Assembly: GCA_024280895.1 (NCBI GenBank)
Contig: JAJRPI010000060.1
Coordinates: 1 to 64,000 of the forward strand
Reading direction: 5' to 3'
DNA length: 64,000 bases
Origin: Alphaproteobacteria bacterium
Lineage (GTDB): Bacteria; Pseudomonadota; Alphaproteobacteria; Rhizobiales; JAKIUO01
Made by a program: the position numbers and the translations under genes. Shown here in pieces: positions 1 to 8,846 of this stretch. Numbering within the stretch: the first letter of the stretch is position 1; every line of letters starts with the position of its first letter. Under the pieces are notes generated by a model, which saw only the letters and a program-made list of their open reading frames with translations, searched no databases and was not told the DNA's origin.

Positions 1-140
1 AAGGCAAACGCTTCCGCCCCACTCGCTTCAGCCATCACTTTCGTAATCGCAGCAGTCAGCGTCGTCTTGCCGTGGTCAACATGGCCAATCGTGCCAATAT
101 TGGCATGTGGCTTTGTGCGTTCAAACTTTTCCTTGGACAT
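1..140 (-). CDS. tuf: Elongation factor Tu, N-terminal part (cut by window edge)
   Basis: Only the first 46 codons are inside the window; the gene continues past base 1. The translation starts [20 protein letters not shown] and contains the P-loop GHVDHGKTT of the translation GTPase that delivers aminoacyl-tRNA to the ribosome. It is read leftward, downstream of tRNA-Tyr and tRNA-Gly on the same strand. This is the tRNA-tuf arrangement known from many proteobacteria, so co-transcription is likely. Confidence 0.97.
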   Translation of the reverse strand, partial: MSKEKFERTKPHANIGTIGHVDHGKTTLTAAITKVMAEASGAEAFA

Positions 141-304
141 ATCTTCTTACCCTAGCTGAATATCAATTTCATCTACATCGTTTCCCATACTTCCTCATCT
201 GGAACATATAGGAGCTTCTTCGCCTCTTTCGACCCTTTATAAACACTTATCGACCATAAATAACGTGGCGCGATCTCTTTTAACCCTGCGACAAATGAGC
301 GAAT

Positions 305-378
305 TGGAGCGGGTGAAGGGAATCGAACCCTCGTCATCAGCTTGGAAGGCTACTGCTCTACCATTGAGCTACACCCGC
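305..378 (-). tRNA. tRNA-Gly (anticodon UCC)
   Basis: Read on the minus strand, it has acceptor arms GCGGGTG/CACCCGC, a D-arm GCTC..GAGC, an anticodon loop CTTCCAA giving UCC, a T-loop GGTTCGATTCC and an encoded CCA end. The outermost anticodon-stem pair is a G-A mismatch. It lies between tRNA-Tyr and tuf. Confidence 0.95.
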
Positions 379-449
379 AGATCACCAATTTGGTGAATGT
401 TCACTGAACCGAACCCGTCACATTTCTCGCCTGACCAAAAACAAAGGAA

Positions 450-534
450 TGGTGGAGGAGGTTGGATTTGAACCAACGTAGGCGTAGCCAACGGGTTTAC
501 AGCCCGTCCCCTTTAACCACTCGGGCACTCCTCC
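450..534 (-). tRNA. tRNA-Tyr (anticodon GUA)
   Basis: Read on the minus strand, it has acceptor arms GGAGGAG/CTCCTCC, an anticodon arm CGGGCTGTAAACCCG with GUA, a long variable arm typical of class II tRNA-Tyr, a T-loop GGTTCAAATCC and an encoded CCA. It is the first RNA after the promoter at 607-635. Confidence 0.95.
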
Positions 535-606
535 CAAATCCAAGGTCTTTATTTAGTCTCGATCAAATAAAATCGCCCCGCCAGTTACAGCAGGGGTCAG
601 CGCCCG

Positions 607-635
607 TTTATGGGGCCATGACCACCCCCTGTCAA
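607..635 (-). promoter_or_regulatory. Promoter of the tRNA-Tyr/tRNA-Gly/tuf unit
   Basis: On the minus strand there is a perfect -35 TTGACA (630-635), a 17-base spacer and a -10-like CATAAA (607-612). The G+C-rich stretch CGGGCGC follows immediately. Such a discriminator is typical of stringently controlled stable-RNA promoters. It lies just beyond the stop codon of the DUF1015 gene. Confidence 0.7.
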
Positions 636-643
636 CCGCAAAA

Positions 644-1867
644 TCAATCAAAAACCAGGGAAACAACACCGTCTGCAAGTTTTGGCTCAAACCATGTCGA
701 TTTGGGCGGCATGACCTGACCCGATTCAGCCACCGCCATCAGTGCCTCCATGCTGGTTGCATAAATCGAAAAAGCAATCTCCCAATCCCCATTGTCAACA
801 CGCCTTGAGAGCTCTTCAACCCCCCTGATACCGCCCACAAAATCAATACGGTCATCCTTGCGGGGGTCGCTGACCCCCAATAATGGCTCGATCAGATGAG
901 CGCTCAACAGCGAAATATCCAGGCTTTTGACGGGGTCCTGTGGGATCAGCTGCGGATCGACGCTCAGCTCATACCATTGCCCATCCACATACATGCCGAA
1001 TTGGCCAACCTTTGATGGCTTTACGGGGTGGTCAGACTTGCTCACATTAAAGCTCTTGCCAATGGAGGATAACAGCTCTTCAACGGTGTGCCCGTTAAGG
1101 TCTTTCACCAACCGGTTATAATCCAGTATTTTCATCTCATGGTGAGGGAATATAACGGACAAGAAGCTATGGTGAATAGCGTCGGCGTCCCCACCTCTTG
1201 AGGCACTGATGCGCGAAGCTGATGCGGAGCGATGATGACCATCGGCGATATAAACCGCTGGCAACGCTTCAAAACCGTCAGATAGAGCCTTGATGATTTC
1301 GCCGTCACTGATCACCCACAGCTGATGGCGCACCCCATCGGCACTGGTGACATCCATATCTGCTTCACTAGAAGTTGCATCCTTGATGATCGCGTCAAGA
1401 TGCGGGGCATCTGGATATGCCATCATCACGGGGCCGGTTTGAGCATTGACCGCCTCAATCTGGCGCACACGGTCATCTTCTTTGACCGGGCGGGTATATT
1501 CATGCTTGCGTATCCGGTTGGTATTATAGTCGGCAACAGACGCCGCCGCGACCAGCCCTGTCATAACAACCTCTCCCCAGGTCAAACGATAGGCGTAAAA
1601 ACTCGGGGCTTCTTCTTGTAGCAATAGTTTTTTATCCACAAGCTTGGCCATATTACTGGCCCCCATCGCATAAACTTGAGGATCATAGGGAGACATATCT
1701 TCTGGTAGATCAATCTCGGGCTTTGAGATATGGAGAAAGCTGTGAGGTTTGCCTTTGACCTGTTCGCGTGCTTCGGCACTCGAAAGAACATCATAAGGAG
1801 GCGCAAGGATTTCATCACCATGGCCTTTTGCTGGTCGCAATCCCTGAAAGGGTCTGATCAAAGTCAC
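644..1867 (-). CDS. DUF1015 family protein
   Basis: A soluble protein of 407 residues with no signal peptide. The N-terminus VTLIRPFQGLRPAKGHGDEI and the motifs APPYDVL, RKHEYTR and YIADGHHR are those of the DUF1015 family, whose biochemical role is not established. I chose the GTG start because AAGGAGAAAG stands directly before it and the family begins with a LIRPF-like segment. The longer frame back to 2071 would overlap the divergent miaA. Its 3' end abuts the tRNA promoter. Confidence 0.85.
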   Translation of the reverse strand: MTLIRPFQGLRPAKGHGDEILAPPYDVLSSAEAREQVKGKPHSFLHISKPEIDLPEDMSPYDPQVYAMGASNMAKLVDKKLLLQEEAPSFYAYRLTWGEVVMTGLVAAASVADYNTNRIRKHEYTRPVKEDDRVRQIEAVNAQTGPVMMAYPDAPHLDAIIKDATSSEADMDVTSADGVRHQLWVISDGEIIKALSDGFEALPAVYIADGHHRSASASRISASRGGDADAIHHSFLSVIFPHHEMKILDYNRLVKDLNGHTVEELLSSIGKSFNVSKSDHPVKPSKVGQFGMYVDGQWYELSVDPQLIPQDPVKSLDISLLSAHLIEPLLGVSDPRKDDRIDFVGGIRGVEELSRRVDNGDWEIAFSIYATSMEALMAVAESGQVMPPKSTWFEPKLADGVVSLVFD

Positions 1868-1930
1868 TTGCTTTCTCCTTGCTATGGTCGTGGAACTCAT
1901 TCCTCTATAACACCAGAAGGGAAAACAGCA

Positions 1931-2857
1931 ATGCCAATTAAAGGTCAAGACCCAATTCTGATTGCCGGTCAAACGGCCAGTGGAAAATCTGGCCTGGCGC
2001 TTGAGCTCGCGCATGAATTGGACGGGGTGATCGTCAATGCTGATAGCATGCAGATCTATCGTGAGCTGCAAATTTTAACGGCCCGCCCCAGCGACGAAGA
2101 TATGCAGGGCCTACCCCACAAACTCTATGGCCATGTCAAAGCCCAAACCCCCTACTCTGTTGGCCATTGGCTGCTTGAAGTCGAGACGGCCCTTCGTGAC
2201 ATTGCCAATGAAGGCAAGCGGGCCATCATCATTGGAGGAACCGGGCTCTATTTCAAATCTTTGCTAGAGGGCCTATCTCCGGTTCCAGAAATCTTTGATG
2301 AATTTCGCGACAAGTGGCGCCAACGCGCCCTCGATCCAACTTATGATTTGCATGCAAGGCTTGCGCTTGATGACCCTGAAATGGCGAAGCGCTTGTTGCC
2401 GAGCGATCGTCAAAGGCTGACGCGGGCACTTGAAGTCATCGATGGCACGGGAAAATCACTGCTCTATTGGCAAAAACAACCCAATAAAGTAGGGCTCATT
2501 GACGCCGACAAGTGCGTAAAGCTGGCGATTGATATTGACCGCCCCGAGCTTTATGCCAGATGTGATCGCCGGTTTGATGAAATGATTAGCGCGGGAGCGA
2601 TCGACGAAGTCGCCAGGCTGCTTGATCTGCAGCTCCCCCACACACTTCCCTCAATGCGTGCCCTTGGTGTGCGTCCTCTGGCAGTTTTTCTGGCCGGAGA
2701 CTGCTCAATTGAGGACGCCGTAGAAAAAGCAAAAACAGAAACACGCCAATATGCCAAACGACAAAGCACATGGCTCAAAGGTAATATGATTGCGTGGAAA
2801 CACCTTAATTTGAAAGAACTGGAAAGAAACAAGATGGATTTATTTTCATTAATTTAA
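1931..2857 (+). CDS. miaA: tRNA dimethylallyltransferase MiaA
   Basis: MiaA transfers the dimethylallyl group to N6 of A37 in tRNAs reading UNN codons. The 308-residue protein has the P-loop GQTASGKS near its start, then NADSMQIYRELQILTARPS and IIGGTGLYFKSLLEGL, all MiaA signatures. The length is normal. The ATG at 1931 is preceded by AGAAGGGAAAAC. The same frame extends upstream into the divergent DUF1015 gene, but that part is not conserved sequence. Confidence 0.95.
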   Translation: MPIKGQDPILIAGQTASGKSGLALELAHELDGVIVNADSMQIYRELQILTARPSDEDMQGLPHKLYGHVKAQTPYSVGHWLLEVETALRDIANEGKRAIIIGGTGLYFKSLLEGLSPVPEIFDEFRDKWRQRALDPTYDLHARLALDDPEMAKRLLPSDRQRLTRALEVIDGTGKSLLYWQKQPNKVGLIDADKCVKLAIDIDRPELYARCDRRFDEMISAGAIDEVARLLDLQLPHTLPSMRALGVRPLAVFLAGDCSIEDAVEKAKTETRQYAKRQSTWLKGNMIAWKHLNLKELERNKMDLFSLI

Positions 2858-2866
2858 ATTATCCTC

Positions 2867-2893
2867 TTGACCTCACGCCAGCGACCCTATAAT
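2867..2893 (+). promoter_or_regulatory. Candidate ilvB promoter
   Basis: TTGACC at 2867-2872 and a perfect TATAAT at 2888-2893 are separated by 15 bases, a short spacer. The unit would give ilvBNC a leader of about 220 bases. No clear operator was recognised. Confidence 0.4.
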
Positions 2894-2896
2894 TTT

Positions 2897-2952
2897 CCGC
2901 CACTCAAGCCCTGAAAACAGGCTTGAAAAATACAGTGGAATTCTTGTGGCGG
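2897..2952 (+). promoter_or_regulatory. Nested hairpin in the ilvB leader
   Basis: CCGCCAC (2897-2903) pairs with GTGGCGG (2946-2952) and encloses a perfect 7-bp stem TCAAGCC/GGCTTGA (2904-2910 and 2920-2926). No T-run follows, so it is not an ordinary terminator. It sits directly after the candidate promoter, which suggests a role in mRNA stability or attenuation. I found no leader peptide rich in Ile, Val or Leu codons. Confidence 0.45.
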
Positions 2953-3122
2953 TTGGATATGATGACCTTTGTGACCAGTAGCGAAAAAATTCTTTGACCT
3001 GTGCTCATATTGCTTGAAAAGTCCGATGAGAATGCGGTTTATTAAATGAAACCGACGTTAAAACAAACAGATAGTAAAACACAATCGCCCGCGGGTGAAA
3101 AAACAATAAAGTGAGAAGTGCG

Positions 3123-4880
3123 ATGGCACGCGACTTGACAGGGGCTGAAATCGTCATCAAAGCGTTGGCGGAGCAAGGTGTTGAACATCTCTTTGGATAT
3201 CCAGGTGGTGCGGTACTACCAATCTATGACGAGATCTTCCAACAGAACAATTTTCAGCACATTCTGGTCCGCCATGAGCAAGGCGCGCTGCATGCCGCTG
3301 AAGGCTATGCCAGATCAACCGGCAAAGTTGGTGTTGCTCTTGTTACTTCGGGGCCCGGCGCAACCAATGCTGTCACTGGCCTCACCGACGCCATGCTCGA
3401 CAGTATTCCGCTTGTCTGCATCACCGGTCAGGTGCCCACCGCTTTGATTGGTATGGATGCCTTTCAAGAGGCCGATGTCGTTGGCATAACCCGTCCTTGC
3501 ACCAAGCACAACTATCTCGTCAATCATATCGATGATCTGGCCAGGATCATTCACGAAGCGTTTTATATCGCCAATACCGGTCGCCCTGGCCCCGTGGTCA
3601 TTGATATTCCCAAAGATATTCAGTTTGCGTCTGGCCCTTATCAAAGTCCAAAGAAAATTGGGCATCCGACCTATCGCCCACAGATCAAGGGTGACCAAAA
3701 CGATATCCGCAAAGCCGTTGAACTCATAGCAGCAGCCAAAAGGCCGGTTTTTTATACGGGAGGTGGTGTTATCAATTCGGGCACTGCCGCCTCGCAGTTG
3801 TTGCGTGAACTCGTCACGATGACAGATATTCCCATCACATCGACCTTGATGGGTCTGGGTGCTTTCCCAGCTTCTGAGCGGCAATGGCTGGGTATGCTTG
3901 GCATGCACGGGACCTATGAAGCAAATCTTGCCATGCACGATTGTGATTTGATGATCAATATTGGTGCGCGCTTTGATGATCGTATCACCGGACGCCTTGA
4001 TGCGTTTTCACCGGATTCAACTAAAATCCATATCGATATCGACAAATCCTCGATCAACAAGACCGTCAAGGTTGATCTGCCGATCATTGGTGATGTGGCT
4101 CATGTCCTCGAAGATTTACTGCGTATCTGGAAAGACAAGTCGCCCAAACAAGACAGCAAAGCGCTGGCTAGTTGGTGGCAACAGATTGACCAGTGGCGTG
4201 ACAAAAAATGTCTGAGTTACAAGCCAGACGCTGAGCAGATCTTGCCGCAATATGCGATTGAGCGCCTTTTTGAGCTTACCAAGGATAAAGATACTTATAT
4301 CACCACCGAAGTTGGTCAGCATCAAATGTGGGCCGCGCAGTATTACAGATTTGAAGAGCCAAACCGCTTTATGACTTCTGGCGGCCTTGGTACGATGGGG
4401 TATGGATTGCCCGCAGCGCTTGGCGTACAAGTTGCGCATCCAGATAGCCTGGTGATCGATATCGGCGGTGATGGCTCCGTGCAAATGACCATGCAGGAAA
4501 TGTCAGCTGCAGTGCAATATGGTCTACCTATCAAGATTTTCATTTTGAACAACAGCTATCTGGGCATGGTGCGTCAATGGCAGGAATTGCTGCATGGCGG
4601 GCGCTACTCGCACTCCTACTCAGAAGCCATCCCCGATTTTGTCAAACTGGCCGAAGCATATGGTGGTGTTGGCATCCGGTGCGATAAACCAGCTGATCTT
4701 GATGATGCCATCAAGGAAATGATTTCAGTCGACAAGCCCGTCTTGTTCGATTGCGTGGTGCAAAATCTGGCCAACTGCTTCCCCATGATCCCATCAGGTG
4801 AAGCACATAATCATATGTTGCTAGCGGACAGTGAAGATATCGGCAGCGCCATCAGCGAAAAAGGCAAGGTACTTGTCTAG
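3123..4880 (+). CDS. ilvB: Acetolactate synthase, large catalytic subunit
   Basis: This ThDP- and FAD-dependent enzyme condenses pyruvate with pyruvate or 2-oxobutyrate, the first common step of Ile/Val/Leu synthesis. The 585-residue protein carries LFGYPGGAVLPIYDE, the ThDP glutamate in RHEQGALHAAEGYARS, GPGATNAVTGLTDA, and the C-terminal ThDP motif GDGSVQM..NNSYLGMV. I prefer the ATG at 3123 because GAGAAG lies just before it; a GTG at 3111 is the alternative. ilvN and ilvC follow on the same strand. Confidence 0.96.
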   Translation: MARDLTGAEIVIKALAEQGVEHLFGYPGGAVLPIYDEIFQQNNFQHILVRHEQGALHAAEGYARSTGKVGVALVTSGPGATNAVTGLTDAMLDSIPLVCITGQVPTALIGMDAFQEADVVGITRPCTKHNYLVNHIDDLARIIHEAFYIANTGRPGPVVIDIPKDIQFASGPYQSPKKIGHPTYRPQIKGDQNDIRKAVELIAAAKRPVFYTGGGVINSGTAASQLLRELVTMTDIPITSTLMGLGAFPASERQWLGMLGMHGTYEANLAMHDCDLMINIGARFDDRITGRLDAFSPDSTKIHIDIDKSSINKTVKVDLPIIGDVAHVLEDLLRIWKDKSPKQDSKALASWWQQIDQWRDKKCLSYKPDAEQILPQYAIERLFELTKDKDTYITTEVGQHQMWAAQYYRFEEPNRFMTSGGLGTMGYGLPAALGVQVAHPDSLVIDIGGDGSVQMTMQEMSAAVQYGLPIKIFILNNSYLGMVRQWQELLHGGRYSHSYSEAIPDFVKLAEAYGGVGIRCDKPADLDDAIKEMISVDKPVLFDCVVQNLANCFPMIPSGEAHNHMLLADSEDIGSAISEKGKVLV

Positions 4881-4952
4881 TTCGCCCCTACATGCTCTAT
4901 CAATTGGCCGCACACATGGCCGCAAGTTAAATTCGAGTGGAAGGTTATTCTC

Positions 4953-5507
4953 GTGAACACCCCTCAACAAACCGTTGGCTCAGCCTATTTCATTACCGAA
5001 GACTCGGATAAAGAAGAGAGCCACACACTTTCGGTTCTGGTCGATAATGAACCTGGCGTGCTGGCCCGCGTCATTGGCCTAATTGCTGGGCGAGGCTATA
5101 ATATTGACAGCTTGACGGTCTCCGAAATATCGCACCAAAAGCATATTTCCCGTATTACCCTTGTGACCATTGGGACGCCTCATGTCATCGAGCAGATAAC
5201 CCATCAGCTTGAGCGCTTGATCCCTGTTCACAGAGTCTATGACCTGACGGCGGGAGGCCCGCATATCGAACGCGAGCTAGCTCTCGTCAAGGTCATTGGC
5301 AAAGGCGATGCCCGCCTCGAAGCCTTGCGCCTTGCCGAAGCTTTCAAGGCCCTCGTCGCAGATGCCTCAACCGAGCATTTCGTCTTTCAAATCACCGGGC
5401 GTCCTACAAAGATTGACCAGTTCATTTCGCTGATGAAGCCGCTTGGTCTCGTCAATGTGGCCCGAACCGGTATTGCGGCCGTCTCTCGGGGAGCCGAACA
5501 GATCTAA
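4953..5507 (+). CDS. ilvN: Acetolactate synthase, small regulatory subunit
   Basis: This 184-residue regulatory partner of IlvB normally gives the enzyme feedback inhibition by valine. The N-terminal ACT domain is clear (LSVLVDNEPGVLARVIGLIA, then GYNIDSLTV), followed by the ALS small-subunit C-domain (LVKVIGKGDARLEALRLAEAF, GRPTKIDQFI). It starts with GTG behind GGAAGG. It lies 72 bases after ilvB and 120 bases before ilvC. Confidence 0.95.
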   Translation: MNTPQQTVGSAYFITEDSDKEESHTLSVLVDNEPGVLARVIGLIAGRGYNIDSLTVSEISHQKHISRITLVTIGTPHVIEQITHQLERLIPVHRVYDLTAGGPHIERELALVKVIGKGDARLEALRLAEAFKALVADASTEHFVFQITGRPTKIDQFISLMKPLGLVNVARTGIAAVSRGAEQI

Positions 5508-5624
5508 GGCAGACATTACTTTATGCTTTTTGGCTTGCCAGAAATGCCCATAAGCAGTTAGTTCATGGCAACAAACAATTATCCCTGTTTCAAACAAACC
5601 AGAAAACAGTCAAAGCAAAGGTGA

Positions 5625-6647
<1,023 letters not shown>

Positions 6648-6674
6648 AATCTTCCTTATCTATCATTGATTGAC

Positions 6675-6710
6675 AGCACTCCTTGCCACATGGTGAGGGG
6701 TGCTTTTTCT
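6675..6710 (+). terminator. Rho-independent terminator of ilvBNC
   Basis: An 8-bp stem AGCACTCC/GGGGTGCT (with one G-U pair) is followed by TTTTTCTT. It lies 28 bases after the ilvC stop. Confidence 0.8.
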
Positions 6711-6823
6711 TACCCTATTACCATCGTTGACAGCAGCAATCCGGTAATCATGCCCATGACCATGAAAATACATTTAAAGCTATTGGTGCAGGTGGTGTCT
6801 AATGTGTGGACTTTGATGGTCAT
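6710..6823 (-). CDS. Possible 37-residue single-span membrane peptide
   Basis: The frame reads MTIKVHTLDTTCTNSFKCIF and then a hydrophobic, Met-rich segment (VMGMITGLLLSTMVIG) that could span a membrane. AAGGAAAAGATC stands directly before the ATG, a very good ribosome binding site for an otherwise empty gap. The stop codon touches the ilvC terminator. I recognise no family. The start signal and hydrophobicity are seen; expression is inference. Confidence 0.33.
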   Translation of the reverse strand: MTIKVHTLDTTCTNSFKCIFMVMGMITGLLLSTMVIG

Positions 6824-6902
6824 GATCTTTTCCTTATATTTTTTTGTTCTACTCCTTTAGTCGCTGCGAGAGGCGATCTGGTTCAATTTCCTGGGCCACA
6901 AA

Positions 6903-6935
6903 ACAAAAAAGAGCACCGCATCTGCGGCACCCCTT
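6903..6935 (-). terminator. Terminator after the DUF2147 gene
   Basis: Read on the minus strand, a stem GTGCCGC/GCGGTGC (with G-U pairs) around AGAT is followed by CTCTTTTTTG. The G-U pairs form only in the leftward transcript, so it ends the DUF2147 mRNA. Confidence 0.65.
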
Positions 6936-6968
6936 TTTTAATTCATCAATTTAATAGCTTTAGAGCCG

Positions 6969-7403
6969 CTAATTCACCGTAGGGCTCCAATATTCGGATT
7001 CGCAGATAAACATCAAACAACCCGTTACCTTCATGCGGCCATCAGCCATAAGTGTCATCGAGCCGCTATAGGTCGAACCACCCCTTTGAGGGTCATAGAC
7101 GCGGCCTTTCCATTTATTGCTATGTGTCTGTTTCATATTATAGGCGACCGGCAATCCAATGATGGGACGTTTGCGCATGCTGACGTCCCCATTATTGCTA
7201 TCGACCAGGGGCTGGCCATTGCGATCATTGGGCTGACGCAACCAGACAATACGGGCGCACAATGTGCCGCCACCACAAACCCCGACCTCCATTTTGGCCT
7301 TACCTTTTTGATCAAGCCACATGCCCTTGGCACCCTTGGCGCTAGCCTGACCGGTAAGACCGATCAATGCCACCATCATCAACACACTTGTAAATATTTT
7401 CAT
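6969..7403 (-). CDS. Secreted DUF2147 family protein
   Basis: A 144-residue protein with a cleavable signal peptide (MKIFTSVLMMVALIGLTGQASA). The mature part has the DUF2147 pattern: GMWLDQKGKAKMEV, CGGGTLCARIVWL, a central RPIIGLPV and a C-terminal GCLMFICESEYW. Four or more cysteines suggest disulfides in the periplasm. The function is unknown in the family. GGAGTGAAAA precedes the ATG. It is a monocistronic gene with its own terminator. Confidence 0.85.
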   Translation of the reverse strand: MKIFTSVLMMVALIGLTGQASAKGAKGMWLDQKGKAKMEVGVCGGGTLCARIVWLRQPNDRNGQPLVDSNNGDVSMRKRPIIGLPVAYNMKQTHSNKWKGRVYDPQRGGSTYSGSMTLMADGRMKVTGCLMFICESEYWSPTVN

Positions 7404-7559
7404 TTTTCACTCCACCCCGTATTTTGGTCGGTTCCAATAATTTGGGGGCTGTCATACCATAGCAATCTCGTAATAAGCAAACGCTTATCTTCAATAGCTA
7501 GTGAAAATTATGCGGCAATTCAATGGCAAGAGTGTTTGAGAGTTAATCAGGAGCTTACG

Positions 7560-8846
7560 CTATTTGGCGCTTTCAAGAATCGCCGCAACGCCCATTCCAC
7601 CGGCTGTGCAGATCGAAATCAGCCCTTTTCCAGAACCTTTTTCATGCAGCTGTTTGGCCAGTAGCGAAAGAATACGCCCACCGGTTGCGGCAAAAGGGTG
7701 ACCATAGGCAAGACTTGAACCTTTGACATTCATCTTTGCCAGATCAATACTGCCCAGAGCCTTGCTGGCCCCCAGCACATTCTTGCAATAATCGGCATCC
7801 TCGAATGATTTCAAGGTGCACAATACCTGCGCGGCGAAGGCTTCATGGATCTCGTAAAGATCAAAATCCTGCAAGGCCATATCATTGCGTTTCAACAGAT
7901 CAGCAATAGCCACAGTTGGCGCCATGAGAAGGCCATCCCCTGCGACAAAGTCAACGGCTGAGGTCTGCGCGTCTACAAGCCACGCCAGAACCGGTAGATT
8001 ATGCTTTTTGGCCCATTCTTCAGAGGCCAGCAAAGTCGCCGAAGCCCCATCAGTAAGCGGCGTTGAATTGGCGGCGGTCAGCGTGCCCTTGGAAGAGCGA
8101 TCAAATGCCGTGCGTAATTGGGCCAATTTCTCAAGGGTGGTATCACTACGGATATTATTGTCGCGATAAACCCCGGCACAAGGCACGAGCAGATCATCAT
8201 GAAAGCCCTCGTCAAAGGCTTTGGAAGCGTTCATATGGCTGTTATAGGCCAGCTCATCTTGAGCGGCGCGCTCAATAGACCATTCCTTGGCCATCAGTTC
8301 ACAATGCTGTCCCATGGAAAGGCGAGTACGTGGTTCACCGGTCGAGGGCGCATCTGGTGCCAACTCGCGCAGTTTCATGCCCTTGAAGGCACCCAGTTTT
8401 TGCATGAAAGAGCGGCCCCTTGACGCCGCAACAAGCCGTTGAGCAAATTTGCGCTGGAACACGATAGCGGCGTCTGAGGTTGTATCAGAGCCCGCGGCGA
8501 TGCCACATTCAATCTGCCCGCTGGCGATCTTGGCACCAATCCCCATTGCTGCTTGTAAACTCGTGCCACAAGCCTGCATCATAGTGATACCTGGTGTCGA
8601 AGGTGCCAGTCTCGTCCCAACCACAGCTTCACGAGCCAAATTCCAGTCTTTGGCATGAGTGACAACCGCCCCGGCCACCACTTCATCAATATGCTTGCCA
8701 TTCAGAGCAAACCGATCACTCAGCCCTTGCAGAACGGTCGTGAGCATTTCAAGATTGGTTAAATCGGCATACATGGTATGGGAGCGGCAAAAGGGTGTTC
8801 TCACACCTCCGATCACGGCGACCCGGCGAAGCGTTTTCTCGACCAT
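7560..8846 (-). CDS. fadI: Acetyl-CoA C-acyltransferase (3-ketoacyl-CoA thiolase)
   Basis: This enzyme carries out the thiolytic last step of beta-oxidation. The 428-residue protein has the nucleophile cysteine in MMQACGTSLQA, then EIHEAFAAQ, GHPFAATGGR and a C-terminal ISICTAGGMG, which provide the His and second Cys of the thiolase active site. The length fits the FadI group better than the roughly 390-residue FadA group. Its ATG directly abuts the stop of the upstream fadJ-like gene, and GGGAG lies within that gene's end, so translation is coupled. Confidence 0.92.
   Translation of the reverse strand: MVEKTLRRVAVIGGVRTPFCRSHTMYADLTNLEMLTTVLQGLSDRFALNGKHIDEVVAGAVVTHAKDWNLAREAVVGTRLAPSTPGITMMQACGTSLQAAMGIGAKIASGQIECGIAAGSDTTSDAAIVFQRKFAQRLVAASRGRSFMQKLGAFKGMKLRELAPDAPSTGEPRTRLSMGQHCELMAKEWSIERAAQDELAYNSHMNASKAFDEGFHDDLLVPCAGVYRDNNIRSDTTLEKLAQLRTAFDRSSKGTLTAANSTPLTDGASATLLASEEWAKKHNLPVLAWLVDAQTSAVDFVAGDGLLMAPTVAIADLLKRNDMALQDFDLYEIHEAFAAQVLCTLKSFEDADYCKNVLGASKALGSIDLAKMNVKGSSLAYGHPFAATGGRILSLLAKQLHEKGSGKGLISICTAGGMGVAAILESAK

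Noticed and set aside
462-719. 85-residue frame over tRNA-Tyr and its promoter
   Set aside because: It covers a clear tRNA on the other strand, has no ribosome site and resembles no protein family.
2961-2999. Possible 12-residue leader peptide before ilvB (MMTFVTSSEKIL)
   Set aside because: It has single Val, Ile and Leu codons only, no clear ribosome site and no following terminator stem, so it does not support attenuation.
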